64,000 bases of DNA from Myxococcales bacterium (GCA_024222395.1 JAAEPE010000334.1:1-64000); one strand, 5' to 3'. Positions 7,503 to 16,707 are shown, counted from the first letter of the stretch. A program made the numbers and translations. The notes: generated from the letters alone by a model not told the origin.

Positions 7503-8377
7503 CGCTCCGCATATGGCGGCTCGTGCTCGCCCCCGCGTTTTGCCTCCTGTGTGCGGTGACGACGGCTGTGGCATCCCCTGCAGAAGAGCTTGAAGAGGCG
7601 CGAGACACCTTCCTCGCTGGCGACTTCGAGTCTGCGGTAGGGCGTTTCAGCGCCCTACTCTACCCAACGAGTCGTTTGGCCGACGAGTCATTAATCGCCG
7701 AGTCACACCTTCTTCTGGGCGTTAGCTACTTCGAAACCAAGCAGCGGGACAGTGCGAAGCGAGAATTCGAGGAGGCGCTATTTCTCGACGCGACCCTGCG
7801 TCTCGATGCAAGTATCTTCTCGGCCGAGGTTATCCCCTTCTTCAATGGCATCCGCACCGACATTGAGAGGAAGGCAAAGACTGCAGCAGAGAGCGAGCAA
7901 CTCGCTCGCAAGCAACAGGCGCTCGATAGAGCACTTCGAAACCTGGTCGTTCTGGAAAAGCGACGCTACTGGGTGAATTTCGTGCCCTTCGGCGCGGGAC
8001 AATTCCAGAATGGCCAGTCGCGCAAGGGCTTCGCCTTCTTCGCTGCAGAGGCTCTTGCGGGCGGGACGGCAGTCGGGCTCTGGAGCTATCAGGTCATCAA
8101 ATACGGTTTCCGAGGCAAGGTGCCTCGAGACGAGGTGTCGACAGTCAACACGCTACAGGTTCTGCAAATCGGCTCAGGTGCCCTTTTCTACGCCCTTCTC
8201 GCTTGGGGCATCGTCGACTCTCTATCCAACTATGAACACGTGGTCACCAGAGAAGCTGATCCATCACTCATTAAAGATCTCGAAGACATTTACGACATTA
8301 AGCCAACGGCATCCATCAGAGTTTTCCCAACATTAACGGGAGATTATGGGGGAGTCTTGATGCAGTGGGAGTTCTAG
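7490..8377 (+). CDS. TPR-containing inner membrane or periplasmic protein
   Basis: Not assigned to a named family. A signal peptide (RIWRLVLAPAFCLLCAVTTA, cleavage near AVA-SP) is followed by TPR-like helices (~30-105; ARDTFLAGDFESAVGRF, LLLGVSYFETKQRDSAKREF), a charged helix, then VNFVPFGAGQFQNGQ and two hydrophobic segments (FAFFAAEALAGGTAVGLWSY and ALFYALLAWGIVDSL). The GAGQFQNGQ plus membrane-helix pattern resembles DUF5683-like proteins. It starts with TTG and overlaps the kinase gene by 13 bases; the activator gene begins 3 bases after its stop. This translational coupling suggests it is a sensor or scaffold for the kinase/activator pair. The role is inferred. Confidence 0.7.
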   Translation: MSLLALRIWRLVLAPAFCLLCAVTTAVASPAEELEEARDTFLAGDFESAVGRFSALLYPTSRLADESLIAESHLLLGVSYFETKQRDSAKREFEEALFLDATLRLDASIFSAEVIPFFNGIRTDIERKAKTAAESEQLARKQQALDRALRNLVVLEKRRYWVNFVPFGAGQFQNGQSRKGFAFFAAEALAGGTAVGLWSYQVIKYGFRGKVPRDEVSTVNTLQVLQIGSGALFYALLAWGIVDSLSNYEHVVTREADPSLIKDLEDIYDIKPTASIRVFPTLTGDYGGVLMQWEF

Positions 8378-8380
8378 AAT

Positions 8381-10180
8381 ATGCCGTCATTACGAGTCGA
8401 AATCCCGGGCAAGAGCCCACTAGTGTACCATCTCTACAAGAAGCTCACATCTTTGGGGTCTTCTCCGGACTGCGACCTCGTGTTGCCTGACCCTCTCATT
8501 GCCGAGAGCTTTGCCCACATTCACTTTGACGGCCAAGTCTACACAATTGCCACGGTATCTCGAAAGAACGAGGTGACGGTGAATGGCAAGAAGCGCAAGA
8601 AGCACAAGCTCACACACGAGGACAAACTCAAGGTCGGGCCTATAGAGCTTCGATTTTCCCTACTAGACGAGCATGCGCCAACTGAGAATGAAGCCGCGGC
8701 AACCGTCGCCGACATCGACTCGTACGAGAAGATTCACGATTTCTCCGCCCGCCTAATGCAGAAGCACGACCTCGGCGACCTGCTCGAGGAGCTTATGGAC
8801 GCAGTCGTCGAAATCACCGGTGCCGACAAGGGTTTTCTCATCCTTACCGAGGGAGAGACTTTCGACATTAAGGTAGCGCGCAATCTCAAGCAGGAGAACA
8901 TCGCTGACGCGGTCTCTCAGCTCTCCGACTCAATTATCGCGAAGGTCGTGCGCAGCAAGAAGCCGCTCATGATCTCTGACGCCATGAACGACGACGCCTT
9001 TGCCGGAGCGAAGTCGGTCATGCAGCTCAAGCTCACCTCGGTGATCTGCGTACCTCTTCTCGAGGGCGGCAAGCTCCTGGGGCTCATCTACGTCGGCAAC
9101 GACTCAATTGCCTCGCTCTTCGCTGCCGACACCATGCGCGCCCTAACAGTCTTCTCCGCGCAGGCTTCTCTCATCATCAGCAATGCCCTCTTGCTCAACA
9201 CCCTCAAGATCGACAAGCAAGTATTGAGCGAGCGTTTGGAGAGTATTCGTTTTGGAGAAATCATCGGCACCAGCAAGACGATGACCGATGTCTTCCGCAA
9301 GGTCGAAAAGGTTGCTGGCACCGACATCTCCGTTCTCATCACCGGCGAGACAGGCACAGGCAAAGAGCTCATCGCGGCAGAGTTGCATCGGCGCTCACCC
9401 CGCGCAAAGAAGCCCTTCATCGTTATCAACAGCGGCGCCATTCCTGAGAACCTACTAGAATCAGAACTATTCGGGCACGTGCGCGGCGCCTTCACCGGGG
9501 CCTCGTCCAACAAGCTCGGCAAGTTCCAGGCAGCACACGAAGGCACTCTCTTCCTCGATGAAATAGGCGAAATGCCATTGGCGCTTCAGGTGAAGCTACT
9601 ACGCGCAATTCAAGAGAAGGTAGTCGCCCGAGTCGGCGATACCCGCCCCGAGAAAGTAGACATCCGCATCCTTGCCGCCACGCACAGAGACCTCGAGGTC
9701 GAGATCAAAGAGGGTCGCTTCCGAGAGGATCTCTACTATCGACTCAATGTCGTCAACCTCAAGCTGCCTCCCCTGCGCGACCGGGGCGAGGACGTAATCG
9801 TCATTGCTCGCTACCTGCTAAGCCGCTACTCCAAGGAGTTTGAGACCAAGGTCAAAGGCTTCTCGCCCAACGCCGCCGTTGGCATTCGCAAGCACAATTG
9901 GCCCGGCAACATTCGGGAGATGGAAAACCGCCTCAAGAAGGCAATCGTGCTATCCGACGGAAACTTCATTGGCCCAGACGACCTAGGCCTCACGGCAGAT
10001 GCACTGCCCGACGTTCTCCCTCTGACCCAAGCCAAGGAAAAATTCCAGCGCGATTACATCAACGAGATCCTCGCGCTAAATAACGGCAACCGCACCAAAA
10101 CGGCACGGGACCTAGGCGTCGACCCCCGTACAATCTTCAGACATCTGGAGAAGGAAGATGGCGACGGAAAGAGCGCATGA
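8381..10180 (+). CDS. FHA-GAF-AAA+ sigma54-dependent transcription activator
   Basis: Bacterial enhancer-binding protein (599 aa). Residues 1-95 form an FHA domain, ~115-270 a GAF domain, ~287-520 the sigma54-interacting AAA+ domain, and ~558-597 a Fis-type helix-turn-helix (NRTKTARDLGVDPRTIFRHL). Walker A is GETGTGKE (322-329), the sigma54-contacting loop GAFTGA (369-374), and Walker B TLFLDEIGE (389-397). FHA domains normally bind phosphothreonine, fitting the kinase two genes upstream. However, the usual Arg of the GR motif is Ser here (LGSSPDCDLVL), so binding may be altered; the later Ser/His pattern (AESFAHIHF) is kept. The gene is tightly coupled to the TPR gene (3-base gap). A sigma54-like promoter follows at 10304. 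Confidence 0.95.
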   Translation: MPSLRVEIPGKSPLVYHLYKKLTSLGSSPDCDLVLPDPLIAESFAHIHFDGQVYTIATVSRKNEVTVNGKKRKKHKLTHEDKLKVGPIELRFSLLDEHAPTENEAAATVADIDSYEKIHDFSARLMQKHDLGDLLEELMDAVVEITGADKGFLILTEGETFDIKVARNLKQENIADAVSQLSDSIIAKVVRSKKPLMISDAMNDDAFAGAKSVMQLKLTSVICVPLLEGGKLLGLIYVGNDSIASLFAADTMRALTVFSAQASLIISNALLLNTLKIDKQVLSERLESIRFGEIIGTSKTMTDVFRKVEKVAGTDISVLITGETGTGKELIAAELHRRSPRAKKPFIVINSGAIPENLLESELFGHVRGAFTGASSNKLGKFQAAHEGTLFLDEIGEMPLALQVKLLRAIQEKVVARVGDTRPEKVDIRILAATHRDLEVEIKEGRFREDLYYRLNVVNLKLPPLRDRGEDVIVIARYLLSRYSKEFETKVKGFSPNAAVGIRKHNWPGNIREMENRLKKAIVLSDGNFIGPDDLGLTADALPDVLPLTQAKEKFQRDYINEILALNNGNRTKTARDLGVDPRTIFRHLEKEDGDGKSA

Positions 10181-10303
10181 GCCTCGTAACCGTGCACGAT
10201 CGGATGCAGCTGCCTGCGGCCCTGACGCCGGTGTCCCACCTGCGCCCCAAAGCGAAGACACCATAGCCAACGAAGCCCTTGATATTACGAAGAACACACA
10301 AAG

Positions 10304-10319
10304 TGGCACGAATACTGCT
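10304..10319 (+). promoter_or_regulatory. Sigma54-like -24/-12 promoter
   Basis: The sequence TGGCACGAATACTGCT matches the sigma54 consensus TGGCACG-N4-TTGC except for C in place of the first T. The invariant GG (10305-10306) and GC (10317-10318) are exactly 10 bases apart. It lies 124 bases after the end of the sigma54 activator gene. Predicted transcription would begin near 10330, very close to the assigned start of the next gene, so either the transcript is nearly leaderless from ATG 10333 or the match is fortuitous. Confidence 0.4.
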
Positions 10320-10326
10320 TAACACT

Positions 10327-10881
10327 ATGGGAATGATCTCCTTGGCCACCTTAGTTATTGCAGCGCAGCTTCTGCTGCTTGTAACAGTAGCTGGTGCATG
10401 CCTCTTCCCGCCTGAACTCGAAGCGGGGACTTCCGACGCAGGGCCCGGCTCATCGCCCGTCATTTTCAGCTCGGGCCCCGCCCCCGACTTCCTCTTTCCT
10501 GGGCCTCTTTTCCTCGATCGACAAGACTCCCGGACGCTATCTCTCACTGTTCTCGACAACGATATCGACGACGTCGTGCACGTTCGTCTCTACATAGACT
10601 ACGGCCGCCCCAATCCAGAACCGGCGTATGCCGAGTGCCAAGCTGCCCCCACAGGAGAGGCAACTCGCGTGCTGGCGTGCCCAGTGAATACGCTTTGCAA
10701 TCCCATCGCAGACACCGATCAAGGCGAGCACGTCCTTGAGGCGATGGTAGCCGACCGAGAGTTCCTCCAGGATAGCGATCCCGCAGCTGAGGGCCAGGAC
10801 CTCTTTCGGGCCCTCAAAGATCCGAACCGGGCGGCCTTCTCTTATCGCTCGTGGATCATGCGATGCAATGTTGAGATTTAG
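10327..10881 (+). CDS. Probable lipoprotein of unknown function
   Basis: No family recognised. A long hydrophobic N-terminus (MGMISLATLVIAAQLLLLVT) leads to VAGAC, a lipobox-like sequence whose Cys would be lipidated. The mature part starts with a Ser/Gly/Pro-rich stretch and a putative beta domain (TLSLTVLDNDIDDVVHVRLY). Four further cysteines (YAECQ, LACPVNTLC, MRCN) could form disulfides in the periplasm or on the surface. The start is uncertain: ATG 10327 gives 184 aa, ATG 10333 is two codons later, and a TTG at 10279 would add 16 residues. It follows the sigma54 activator on the same strand, just after a sigma54-like site. Confidence 0.6.
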   Translation: MGMISLATLVIAAQLLLLVTVAGACLFPPELEAGTSDAGPGSSPVIFSSGPAPDFLFPGPLFLDRQDSRTLSLTVLDNDIDDVVHVRLYIDYGRPNPEPAYAECQAAPTGEATRVLACPVNTLCNPIADTDQGEHVLEAMVADREFLQDSDPAAEGQDLFRALKDPNRAAFSYRSWIMRCNVEI

Positions 10882-10981
10882 CCTGGTTGAGATCTAGCCA
10901 ACCTTGAACGGCCCCTACCCACTGCTTTACTTGCGACCACAGTACATTGACCTTTACCTAGCCTAACGAACCTGCAGTACT

Positions 10982-12835
10982 TTGAACTTCTTCCTTATAA
11001 GACCTCTCATCCTCACAAGCGCAGCAGTACTGCTGACGGGTTGTTTGGACGCGACCACGGCCCACCAGTCAATGTGCGACGTTTCGGCGGATTGCAAGGG
11101 CGCGCAAGTGTGCGACTTGGGCGTGTGCTGGGGCGACCCCCCCGATACGAGCACCTTCGCCGCCATCATAATTCCACCCGCAAACCGTCCAGACCTCGCC
11201 CCCACCGAGCTACTCGACATCGGCGTAGCCCCTGACGGCACGATTCGCGGATTGGAATTTGGCGAAACAGTGCTCGTTCACGGACGCGTTGTTCTCGGAT
11301 GCGATTCGCGCAACGAGGAGACCTGCGATAGCGCCCCACTCGTACCTGCACAGGTGACAATCGAACGCTCCGCCACGTTTGCCGGGGGCCCCCAGTATCG
11401 GCGCACGGTTCTCACCAACATTGAAGCAACCGCTGAAGAGGATTCCTTCAGTCTGCGGCTACCCCGAGATGGCGCTGAGTATCGCGTCACGGTGATGCCT
11501 GATGAAACCTCCCTCGATACCCTCGCTCAAGGTGGCACGCAGATTCAAGCCCCGCCATTCTCGACAACCATTCGGAGCGATGATGATATCGAGGTGGTCT
11601 GGGAACTCGGCCGCCCCGATCAGCTCAAGAGCATTGAGGGTTGCATCACCAGTGCCACCGGCAACGGGAGCAACTTCTCTGGCATGCACGTAAGCGCGCT
11701 CGGACGCTGGACAAGCCTCTCGGCCCTGACCCGAGCATCTTCCATTGTGACCACCGCGGAAGATGGCTGCTTCAGTATCTCCGTTCCGATCGGCATGCTC
11801 GATGACTTCGATATCATCGCAAGGCCAGACCCTGGCACAACGTTGCCCACCTTGCGGCTTGCTGGCGAACATGTCCGCGACCCGGATCCCTTCGAGCCAG
11901 GCGAGCCCCACGTATTGGCTCCTCTGCGCATGCCGAATGCCCCCAACCCAGTCATTTTCAAACTCCCCCTCATGGGTCTCTCCAGCGGTGGAGCGCTTGA
12001 GCCCGTCTCCGGCGCATCTCTTCACTTCGAGACAACCTTTGACAAGTTGGACGGAGAAGAGCGCGATATCCGTGTGAGATTTGCGGCCCAAGTCACAAGC
12101 AACGGCATCGGCGAGGAGGAGCCGGGAATGGCAACCGTGAACCTCTATCCAGGCAGCTTCGACGTCAATCGGACGTACAACGTCCAGGTGCTACCTCCCC
12201 CAGATTCGAAGTTCGCCTCCTCCTTCGACACCACAATCGAGGTCGGCACCGGCGAAGGCGCCCCCGTCCTCAGCAGCCTAGATCTGCGAAGGCGCATTGC
12301 TGTTACAGGGACGATTTCACGCGACGACTCCGAGCCCCTGATTAATACGCCGATTGCCGTCCGCCCATCTCCGCTCCTACGGCAGGAGCTTGGGGACTCA
12401 GAAGAGCGCAACACCCTGGATAACCTTCAGTTCCCCTCAGAACTCACCGGCGAGACTGGGGATTTCTTGCTGTGGCTGGACCCGGAGCTACTCGGCCTCA
12501 TGGCACGCTACGATTTTGAACTCGCTCCCTCCGACTTCTCTGCAGCTCCACGCTGGACCTTCTCGGATCTGAGTGTTGGCGCTGAGGAAGGTAGCCTGAC
12601 CGCGGTTGAGCTCGGGACGCTGCGCCTGCCCGCTGCATCCTACGCTCGTGGCGAGATGCGGGATTCGGAGGGGCATCTCTTGCCCGGAGCCGAGATCCGC
12701 TGGTTTCAAATGCCCTCACAGGACAATTGCCCCAATGCCGCTCCTGACGAAGACTGCGATATCCCTGCACGCCTCGTCGGCATCTGGGAGAGCGACGAAA
12801 ATGGCCAAGTTGTCGCCGTTCTACCTGATCCCTAG
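10982..12835 (+). CDS. Large lipoprotein with Cys-rich module and beta-sandwich repeats
   Basis: Predicted surface or periplasmic lipoprotein of 617 aa. The signal peptide ends in the clear lipobox LLTGC. Next comes a Cys-rich module MCDVSADCKGAQVCDLGVCW, a spacing common in myxobacterial exoproteins. The rest is beta-rich with repeated carboxypeptidase-regulatory-like elements (IEGCITSATGNG, VTGTISRDDSEPLINTPIAV, ARGEMRDSEGHLLPGAEIRW), typical of extracellular CarboxypepD_reg/SpaA-like folds. The start is a TTG at 10982, placed so that the signal peptide is complete. Its partner or ligand is unknown. It is followed at short distance by an anchored small protein, possibly in one transcription unit. 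Confidence 0.7.
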   Translation: MNFFLIRPLILTSAAVLLTGCLDATTAHQSMCDVSADCKGAQVCDLGVCWGDPPDTSTFAAIIIPPANRPDLAPTELLDIGVAPDGTIRGLEFGETVLVHGRVVLGCDSRNEETCDSAPLVPAQVTIERSATFAGGPQYRRTVLTNIEATAEEDSFSLRLPRDGAEYRVTVMPDETSLDTLAQGGTQIQAPPFSTTIRSDDDIEVVWELGRPDQLKSIEGCITSATGNGSNFSGMHVSALGRWTSLSALTRASSIVTTAEDGCFSISVPIGMLDDFDIIARPDPGTTLPTLRLAGEHVRDPDPFEPGEPHVLAPLRMPNAPNPVIFKLPLMGLSSGGALEPVSGASLHFETTFDKLDGEERDIRVRFAAQVTSNGIGEEEPGMATVNLYPGSFDVNRTYNVQVLPPPDSKFASSFDTTIEVGTGEGAPVLSSLDLRRRIAVTGTISRDDSEPLINTPIAVRPSPLLRQELGDSEERNTLDNLQFPSELTGETGDFLLWLDPELLGLMARYDFELAPSDFSAAPRWTFSDLSVGAEEGSLTAVELGTLRLPAASYARGEMRDSEGHLLPGAEIRWFQMPSQDNCPNAAPDEDCDIPARLVGIWESDENGQVVAVLPDP

Positions 12836-12908
12836 CTCTGGAGCCCCGCCGCTGCGATCAGGGACGTCGACAACAGCTTGACGCCTGTGGTGGCCCCGCA
12901 TAAGGTCG

Positions 12909-13562
12909 GTGCGAACCCAAGCACTAGCGTTGACGAGAGAACATAAACGACCAAGCGAGTTTCGGCGATACAGGCAGGTACTGCTAGCAATTTATGCGGC
13001 GACCGCAACGGTAGCTTTCCTACTACTCACGACGAGTATTGTGAAGCACCTCTTCTTCCGCACCCCGGCAGTGCAGCTACCCGAATCTTCGATTGTCACC
13101 GACAACCCAGATCCTCGCGATCTTCTTGAATGCAACACGCTAGTGCTAGAGCAGCTATCCAACTTGAGTGCCAAAACCAACATGCTTCTCGCCCAGCCCA
13201 TAGCTGGCGAAGCCGCGAATGAACAGCGCAAGTCGACCCGTCGCGGTGCCCTGGCCTCGAATTGGAAACGCTTCTCGAATGAATGGCGAGATCAGTGGGA
13301 CGTCGTCGATGCACGATGCCGCTTCTCTGAACTAGCTGAAACCACAATGGGAGCTGCCTACGACAGGATGGCGCACGTCCACGAGGCGCTCCCGGCTATG
13401 AGGCTCAGATACAACAGCCTCCTGGCCGACTTCGACAACGAACAAGCTGACGAGCTCTTTGAGATGCGTCGCGCCCTCGATGAATCACGCGAGTCGATTC
13501 GGCAACGAATCGATAGCCATGCTCCCGCTAGCGCTCCAACGAGCGCCGGAGGGGCTCCATGA
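12909..13562 (+). CDS. Membrane-anchored coiled-coil protein, unknown function
   Basis: No family recognised. A short basic cytoplasmic segment (EFRRYRQ) precedes one hydrophobic helix (VLLAIYAATATVAFLLLTTS, about residues 24-43). The rest is a largely helical, charged periplasmic domain with possible coiled coil (residues ~90-205; SNEWRDQWDVVDARC, FEMRRALDESRESIRQRI) and an Ala/Ser/Pro-rich end. The GTG at 12909 is the start (217 aa). It sits 73 bases after the lipoprotein gene and 112 bases before the RNA helicase gene, all on the plus strand. The conserved-looking pair of cysteines (LLECN, DARCRF) may form a disulfide. Confidence 0.6.
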   Translation: MRTQALALTREHKRPSEFRRYRQVLLAIYAATATVAFLLLTTSIVKHLFFRTPAVQLPESSIVTDNPDPRDLLECNTLVLEQLSNLSAKTNMLLAQPIAGEAANEQRKSTRRGALASNWKRFSNEWRDQWDVVDARCRFSELAETTMGAAYDRMAHVHEALPAMRLRYNSLLADFDNEQADELFEMRRALDESRESIRQRIDSHAPASAPTSAGGAP

Positions 13563-13674
13563 GCAGCCACACAACAACACTCGCGGTGTTATTCGAGACC
13601 AGGCCCACTCACTTTGACGCCCCCAAGTGGGCGCTCTCCGCAACGAGCCGCAGCCATCAAGGAATCTATAAACG

Positions 13675-16398
13675 ATGGCAAAAGAAACCACCCCCTCTTC
13701 TGAGAGCAGCGACTCGCTGCAAGCTGACGTAGTCGCCAGTACCGTTGACACCTCGGCCGAAAGCTCGGCCGAAGCCGTAGACGCTGGGCTCGAAACGGTA
13801 GAGGTGCCCGTCGAGCCGGCACATTTTGAGGATTGGAACCTGACAGAACCCCTCATGCGCGCTCTTGGTGACATGGGCTACGACCGCCCGATGCCAGTGC
13901 AGGAGGCCGTAATCACGACGCTCACTAACGGCCACGACATGATGGTGCAGAGCAAGACGGGCTCGGGCAAGACGGCTGCCTTCGGCATCCCCATCGCCCA
14001 AATGCTCTCCGACGGCAAGAAGGGCGTGCAAGCGATGATTCTTGCACCAACGCGCGAGCTTGCACTGCAAGTTGGAAAAGAGATCACCAAACTCGTCATG
14101 CATATGGATGTGGCCGTGGTGCCAATTTACGGCGGCGCCCCCATCGGACCGCAAATCAAGCAACTCGAAGACGGCGGGCAGATTGTCGCCGGCACGCCGG
14201 GACGAGTCCTCGACCACATTCGCCGAGGCACGATGAAGACGGCAGGCATTCGCATGCTGGTACTCGACGAGTGCGATGAAATGCTCTCCATGGGCTTCCA
14301 AGAAGAGATTGAGAACATCGTTGGTACACTGCCTGCGAAGGAAGAGCGGCAGACAATGCTCTTCTCGGCGACGATCCCCAAAGAGATCGAGCGCATTGGT
14401 CGTAGGCACATGCGCGAGCCCGAGATGCTCACACTTTCCAGCGATAGCGTGGGAGCCGAGCTTATCGACCACTATTACTACGTGGTTAGTGGAATGGCTC
14501 GTAACCGGGACCTTCTCAAGCTCATGAAGGCGGAGAAGCCCGAGTCTGCGATCATCTTCTGCAATACGCGCGACGAGACCAAGACGGTCGCCCGCTACCT
14601 GCGCAAGAACGGCTACGACGCCGAAGCACTTTCGTCAGATCTCTCGCAGGCGGATCGAGAGCGAGTCATGGTCCGCATGCGAGACAAGAACCTGAACTTC
14701 CTCGTCGCGACGGACATCGCCGCACGCGGCATTGACATCAGCGAGCTCTCACACGTCATCAACTACACCTTTCCGGCTTCCCCCGAGGTCTACGTGCATC
14801 GCTCTGGACGCACCGGGCGCGCAGGCAAGGAAGGCACGGCCCTGAGCCTCGTAGGACCGCGCGAGATTGGTGCGTTCTACTATCTAAAGCTCATCTACAA
14901 GATCATTCCGACTGAGCGCGACCTGCCTAACGCCGACGAGATGGCTGTCATCGAAGAAGGTGAGCTCTACGAGCAGGTCATTGCGATGCTCGAGGGAGAT
15001 GCCCGCAAGGAGCACATCGCTCTCGCTCGGAGATTGTGGCAAAGCAACGAGGGTGAGCGAGTTGTAGCCCTTCTCTTGCGACAGCTCCTCACCGACCGGT
15101 CCAACAAGTCGACCGCGCCCGCGCGCACCACCACGAATGCCAAGCCTGCTGCCGCAGTACCTTCAGCTGCTGCCCAGCCAGCTGCGAGCGAACGGGACGA
15201 GGAGCCACGAAAGCGACGCAGGAGACGACGCGAGCGCGAGGAAACACCTCGTGATACGGACAACGAGACAACGGTGAGTGCAGTCGCCGTTGCAGCGCCC
15301 GCGCAAAAGCCTGCCGACGTGACAGCAAAAACCGGCGCGCCTGCCGTAGAGGTCTCTACAACAGAGCCCGACGCAGAAGAGCGCCCGAAGCGCAAGCGAC
15401 GAAGGCGCAGAGGGAAGGACTCGGAAGAAGAGTCCACCGAAGCGAAGGCGGAGACCATACCTGAAACTGCGCCCGCCGAGGCTGCTCCAACAGAAGCTGT
15501 TACCGAGACTGCTCCGGCAGAGGCTGTTGCCGAGACTGCTCCGGCAGAGGCTATCGCCGAGGAGACACCCACGGCAGAGGAAGCGCCTGCCGAAGCAGCC
15601 GAAGCAGAAACAACCGAAGCCCCCGCTGCCGAAGAGTCTGCTGCGGACGCTGACGCTAGCGCCACTGAAGAGCGTCCCAAGCGCAAGAGACGGCGCAGAG
15701 GACGTGGCTCAGCGGACCGAGAGGGACAAAGGGAAAGCTCTAGCGAAACGGGCACCGAGGCAAGCGCAAGCGCCGACGAGGACGCCAAGGCAGAAGAGCA
15801 AGTAGCAGGTCCCGGCAGCGCGAGAAAGACCAAAAAGAAGACGGTCAAGGGACGTACTCGCAAGCCCAAGGTCGACGCGGGCGTCCATGGTGAGTTTTGG
15901 GAAGCCTGGGCAGATAACAAGCAGGACAGCGACACCAAATCCGCCCCCGAATCCTCGAAGACTCCGGCAACTGGCGACGATGCCACTACTCTTGACGAGG
16001 AAGAGGCGAAGCCGGCGAAGCGACGACGTCGAAGGCGCGGCAGCAAGGATGATGTCGAGTCGGAGACCAACGAGTCGCCCAATGATGACGTGTCTGCAGA
16101 GAAGTCGTCGTCTGAAGGCTCCGCTTCAGAAGACGCTATCGGTGATGTTGCAGCTCAGAGCGTTCGGCTCTTCGTAAACGTCGGCAAGCGAGAAGACGCA
16201 GATATCGATGCGATCCGAGACTTCCTTGGCGAGGCTCTAGGAGAAAGCGCCGAGCAGCTTGGACGTATCACTCTCAGAAACACACACTGCTACGTCCGCG
16301 TACCAGAAGAAATCGCAGACGAAGTAATCGACACCTGCACGGGACTGGTATTCCAGGAACGTGACGTAGTCGTCGAACGAGCACGAGCGAAGCGCTAG
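13675..16398 (+). CDS. DEAD-box family RNA helicase with DECD motif and long Arg/Ala/Glu tail
   Basis: ATP-dependent RNA helicase, 907 aa. The core (~45-420) has the Q motif (FEDWNLTEPLMRAL), motif I SKTGSGKT, Ia PTRELALQV, motif III SATIPKE, V ATDIAARGID and VI HRSGRTGRAGKEG. Motif II is DECD instead of DEAD, a variant best known from eukaryotic UAP56-type helicases. A ~370-residue disordered tail has clusters of basic residues (KRRRRRR) between Ala/Glu/Thr repeats. The final ~80 residues (VRLFVNVGKREDADIDAIRD onward) fit a DbpA-type RNA-binding domain, suggesting rRNA or ribosome-assembly targets and placing it near CsdA/DbpA proteins. ATG 13675 starts the frame; I see no obvious partner gene nearby. 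Confidence 0.92.
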   Translation: MAKETTPSSESSDSLQADVVASTVDTSAESSAEAVDAGLETVEVPVEPAHFEDWNLTEPLMRALGDMGYDRPMPVQEAVITTLTNGHDMMVQSKTGSGKTAAFGIPIAQMLSDGKKGVQAMILAPTRELALQVGKEITKLVMHMDVAVVPIYGGAPIGPQIKQLEDGGQIVAGTPGRVLDHIRRGTMKTAGIRMLVLDECDEMLSMGFQEEIENIVGTLPAKEERQTMLFSATIPKEIERIGRRHMREPEMLTLSSDSVGAELIDHYYYVVSGMARNRDLLKLMKAEKPESAIIFCNTRDETKTVARYLRKNGYDAEALSSDLSQADRERVMVRMRDKNLNFLVATDIAARGIDISELSHVINYTFPASPEVYVHRSGRTGRAGKEGTALSLVGPREIGAFYYLKLIYKIIPTERDLPNADEMAVIEEGELYEQVIAMLEGDARKEHIALARRLWQSNEGERVVALLLRQLLTDRSNKSTAPARTTTNAKPAAAVPSAAAQPAASERDEEPRKRRRRRREREETPRDTDNETTVSAVAVAAPAQKPADVTAKTGAPAVEVSTTEPDAEERPKRKRRRRRGKDSEEESTEAKAETIPETAPAEAAPTEAVTETAPAEAVAETAPAEAIAEETPTAEEAPAEAAEAETTEAPAAEESAADADASATEERPKRKRRRRGRGSADREGQRESSSETGTEASASADEDAKAEEQVAGPGSARKTKKKTVKGRTRKPKVDAGVHGEFWEAWADNKQDSDTKSAPESSKTPATGDDATTLDEEEAKPAKRRRRRRGSKDDVESETNESPNDDVSAEKSSSEGSASEDAIGDVAAQSVRLFVNVGKREDADIDAIRDFLGEALGESAEQLGRITLRNTHCYVRVPEEIADEVIDTCTGLVFQERDVVVERARAKR

Positions 16399-16707
16399 TA
16401 CCACGTACCCGGTGTTCGATCCAGGTTGGGTCAGCCCCTGTCGCCGATAGCGGTGTTGGGGCTCCTCGCACTACCCCGGTATTGCTTCGTCACTTGGCCT
16501 TGCACTCGAGCCACGAGGGCAAGGCGAAAACCCGGAACGAAGTTGCGGCACGGAATACTAGACCGTCGAGCGAAGAAAATGACCGAGAATGGTGAGTTCT
16601 GATTCTTCGAGTGCAAGGCGCGAATGAAGATTTCGCCGGGGCAAATGACGAAATGAGCAACGCTGCAATCGGGAAAGCAGGACCATTAGACCGAACATTG
16701 TTTACGC
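16399..16707. other. Non-coding stretch with a 13-bp inverted repeat
   Basis: About 310 bases between the convergent helicase and kinase genes without a believable gene. GCCTTGCACTCGA (16497-16509) is perfectly repeated in inverse orientation at 16607-16619, 97 bases apart. The element GCAAGGCG also occurs in direct orientation beside both arms (about 16529 and 16613), and TAGACCG occurs at about 16558 and 16687. No transposase is present. It may be a non-autonomous mobile element remnant, an intergenic repeat, or a structured RNA. Confidence 0.45.

Noticed and set aside
10158-10322. Small plus-strand frame of 54 codons at the end of the sigma54 activator gene
   Set aside because: Low-complexity product overlapping the activator, no ribosome binding site or recognisable feature.
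11835-11849. A second TGGCAC...TTGC match to sigma54 promoters
   Set aside because: The GG to GC spacing is 9 bases instead of 10 and it lies inside a coding region.
13559-13732. Frame of 57 codons whose ATG overlaps the stop of the preceding gene (ATGA)
   Set aside because: It runs into the helicase coding region by about 58 bases and has no domain; the ATGA overlap alone is weak support.
14967-16082. Long open frame (371 codons) on the minus strand inside the helicase gene
   Set aside because: It is the Ser/Ala/Val/Arg-rich antisense of the Ala/Glu/Arg repeats in the helicase tail, with no domain and no ribosome binding site.
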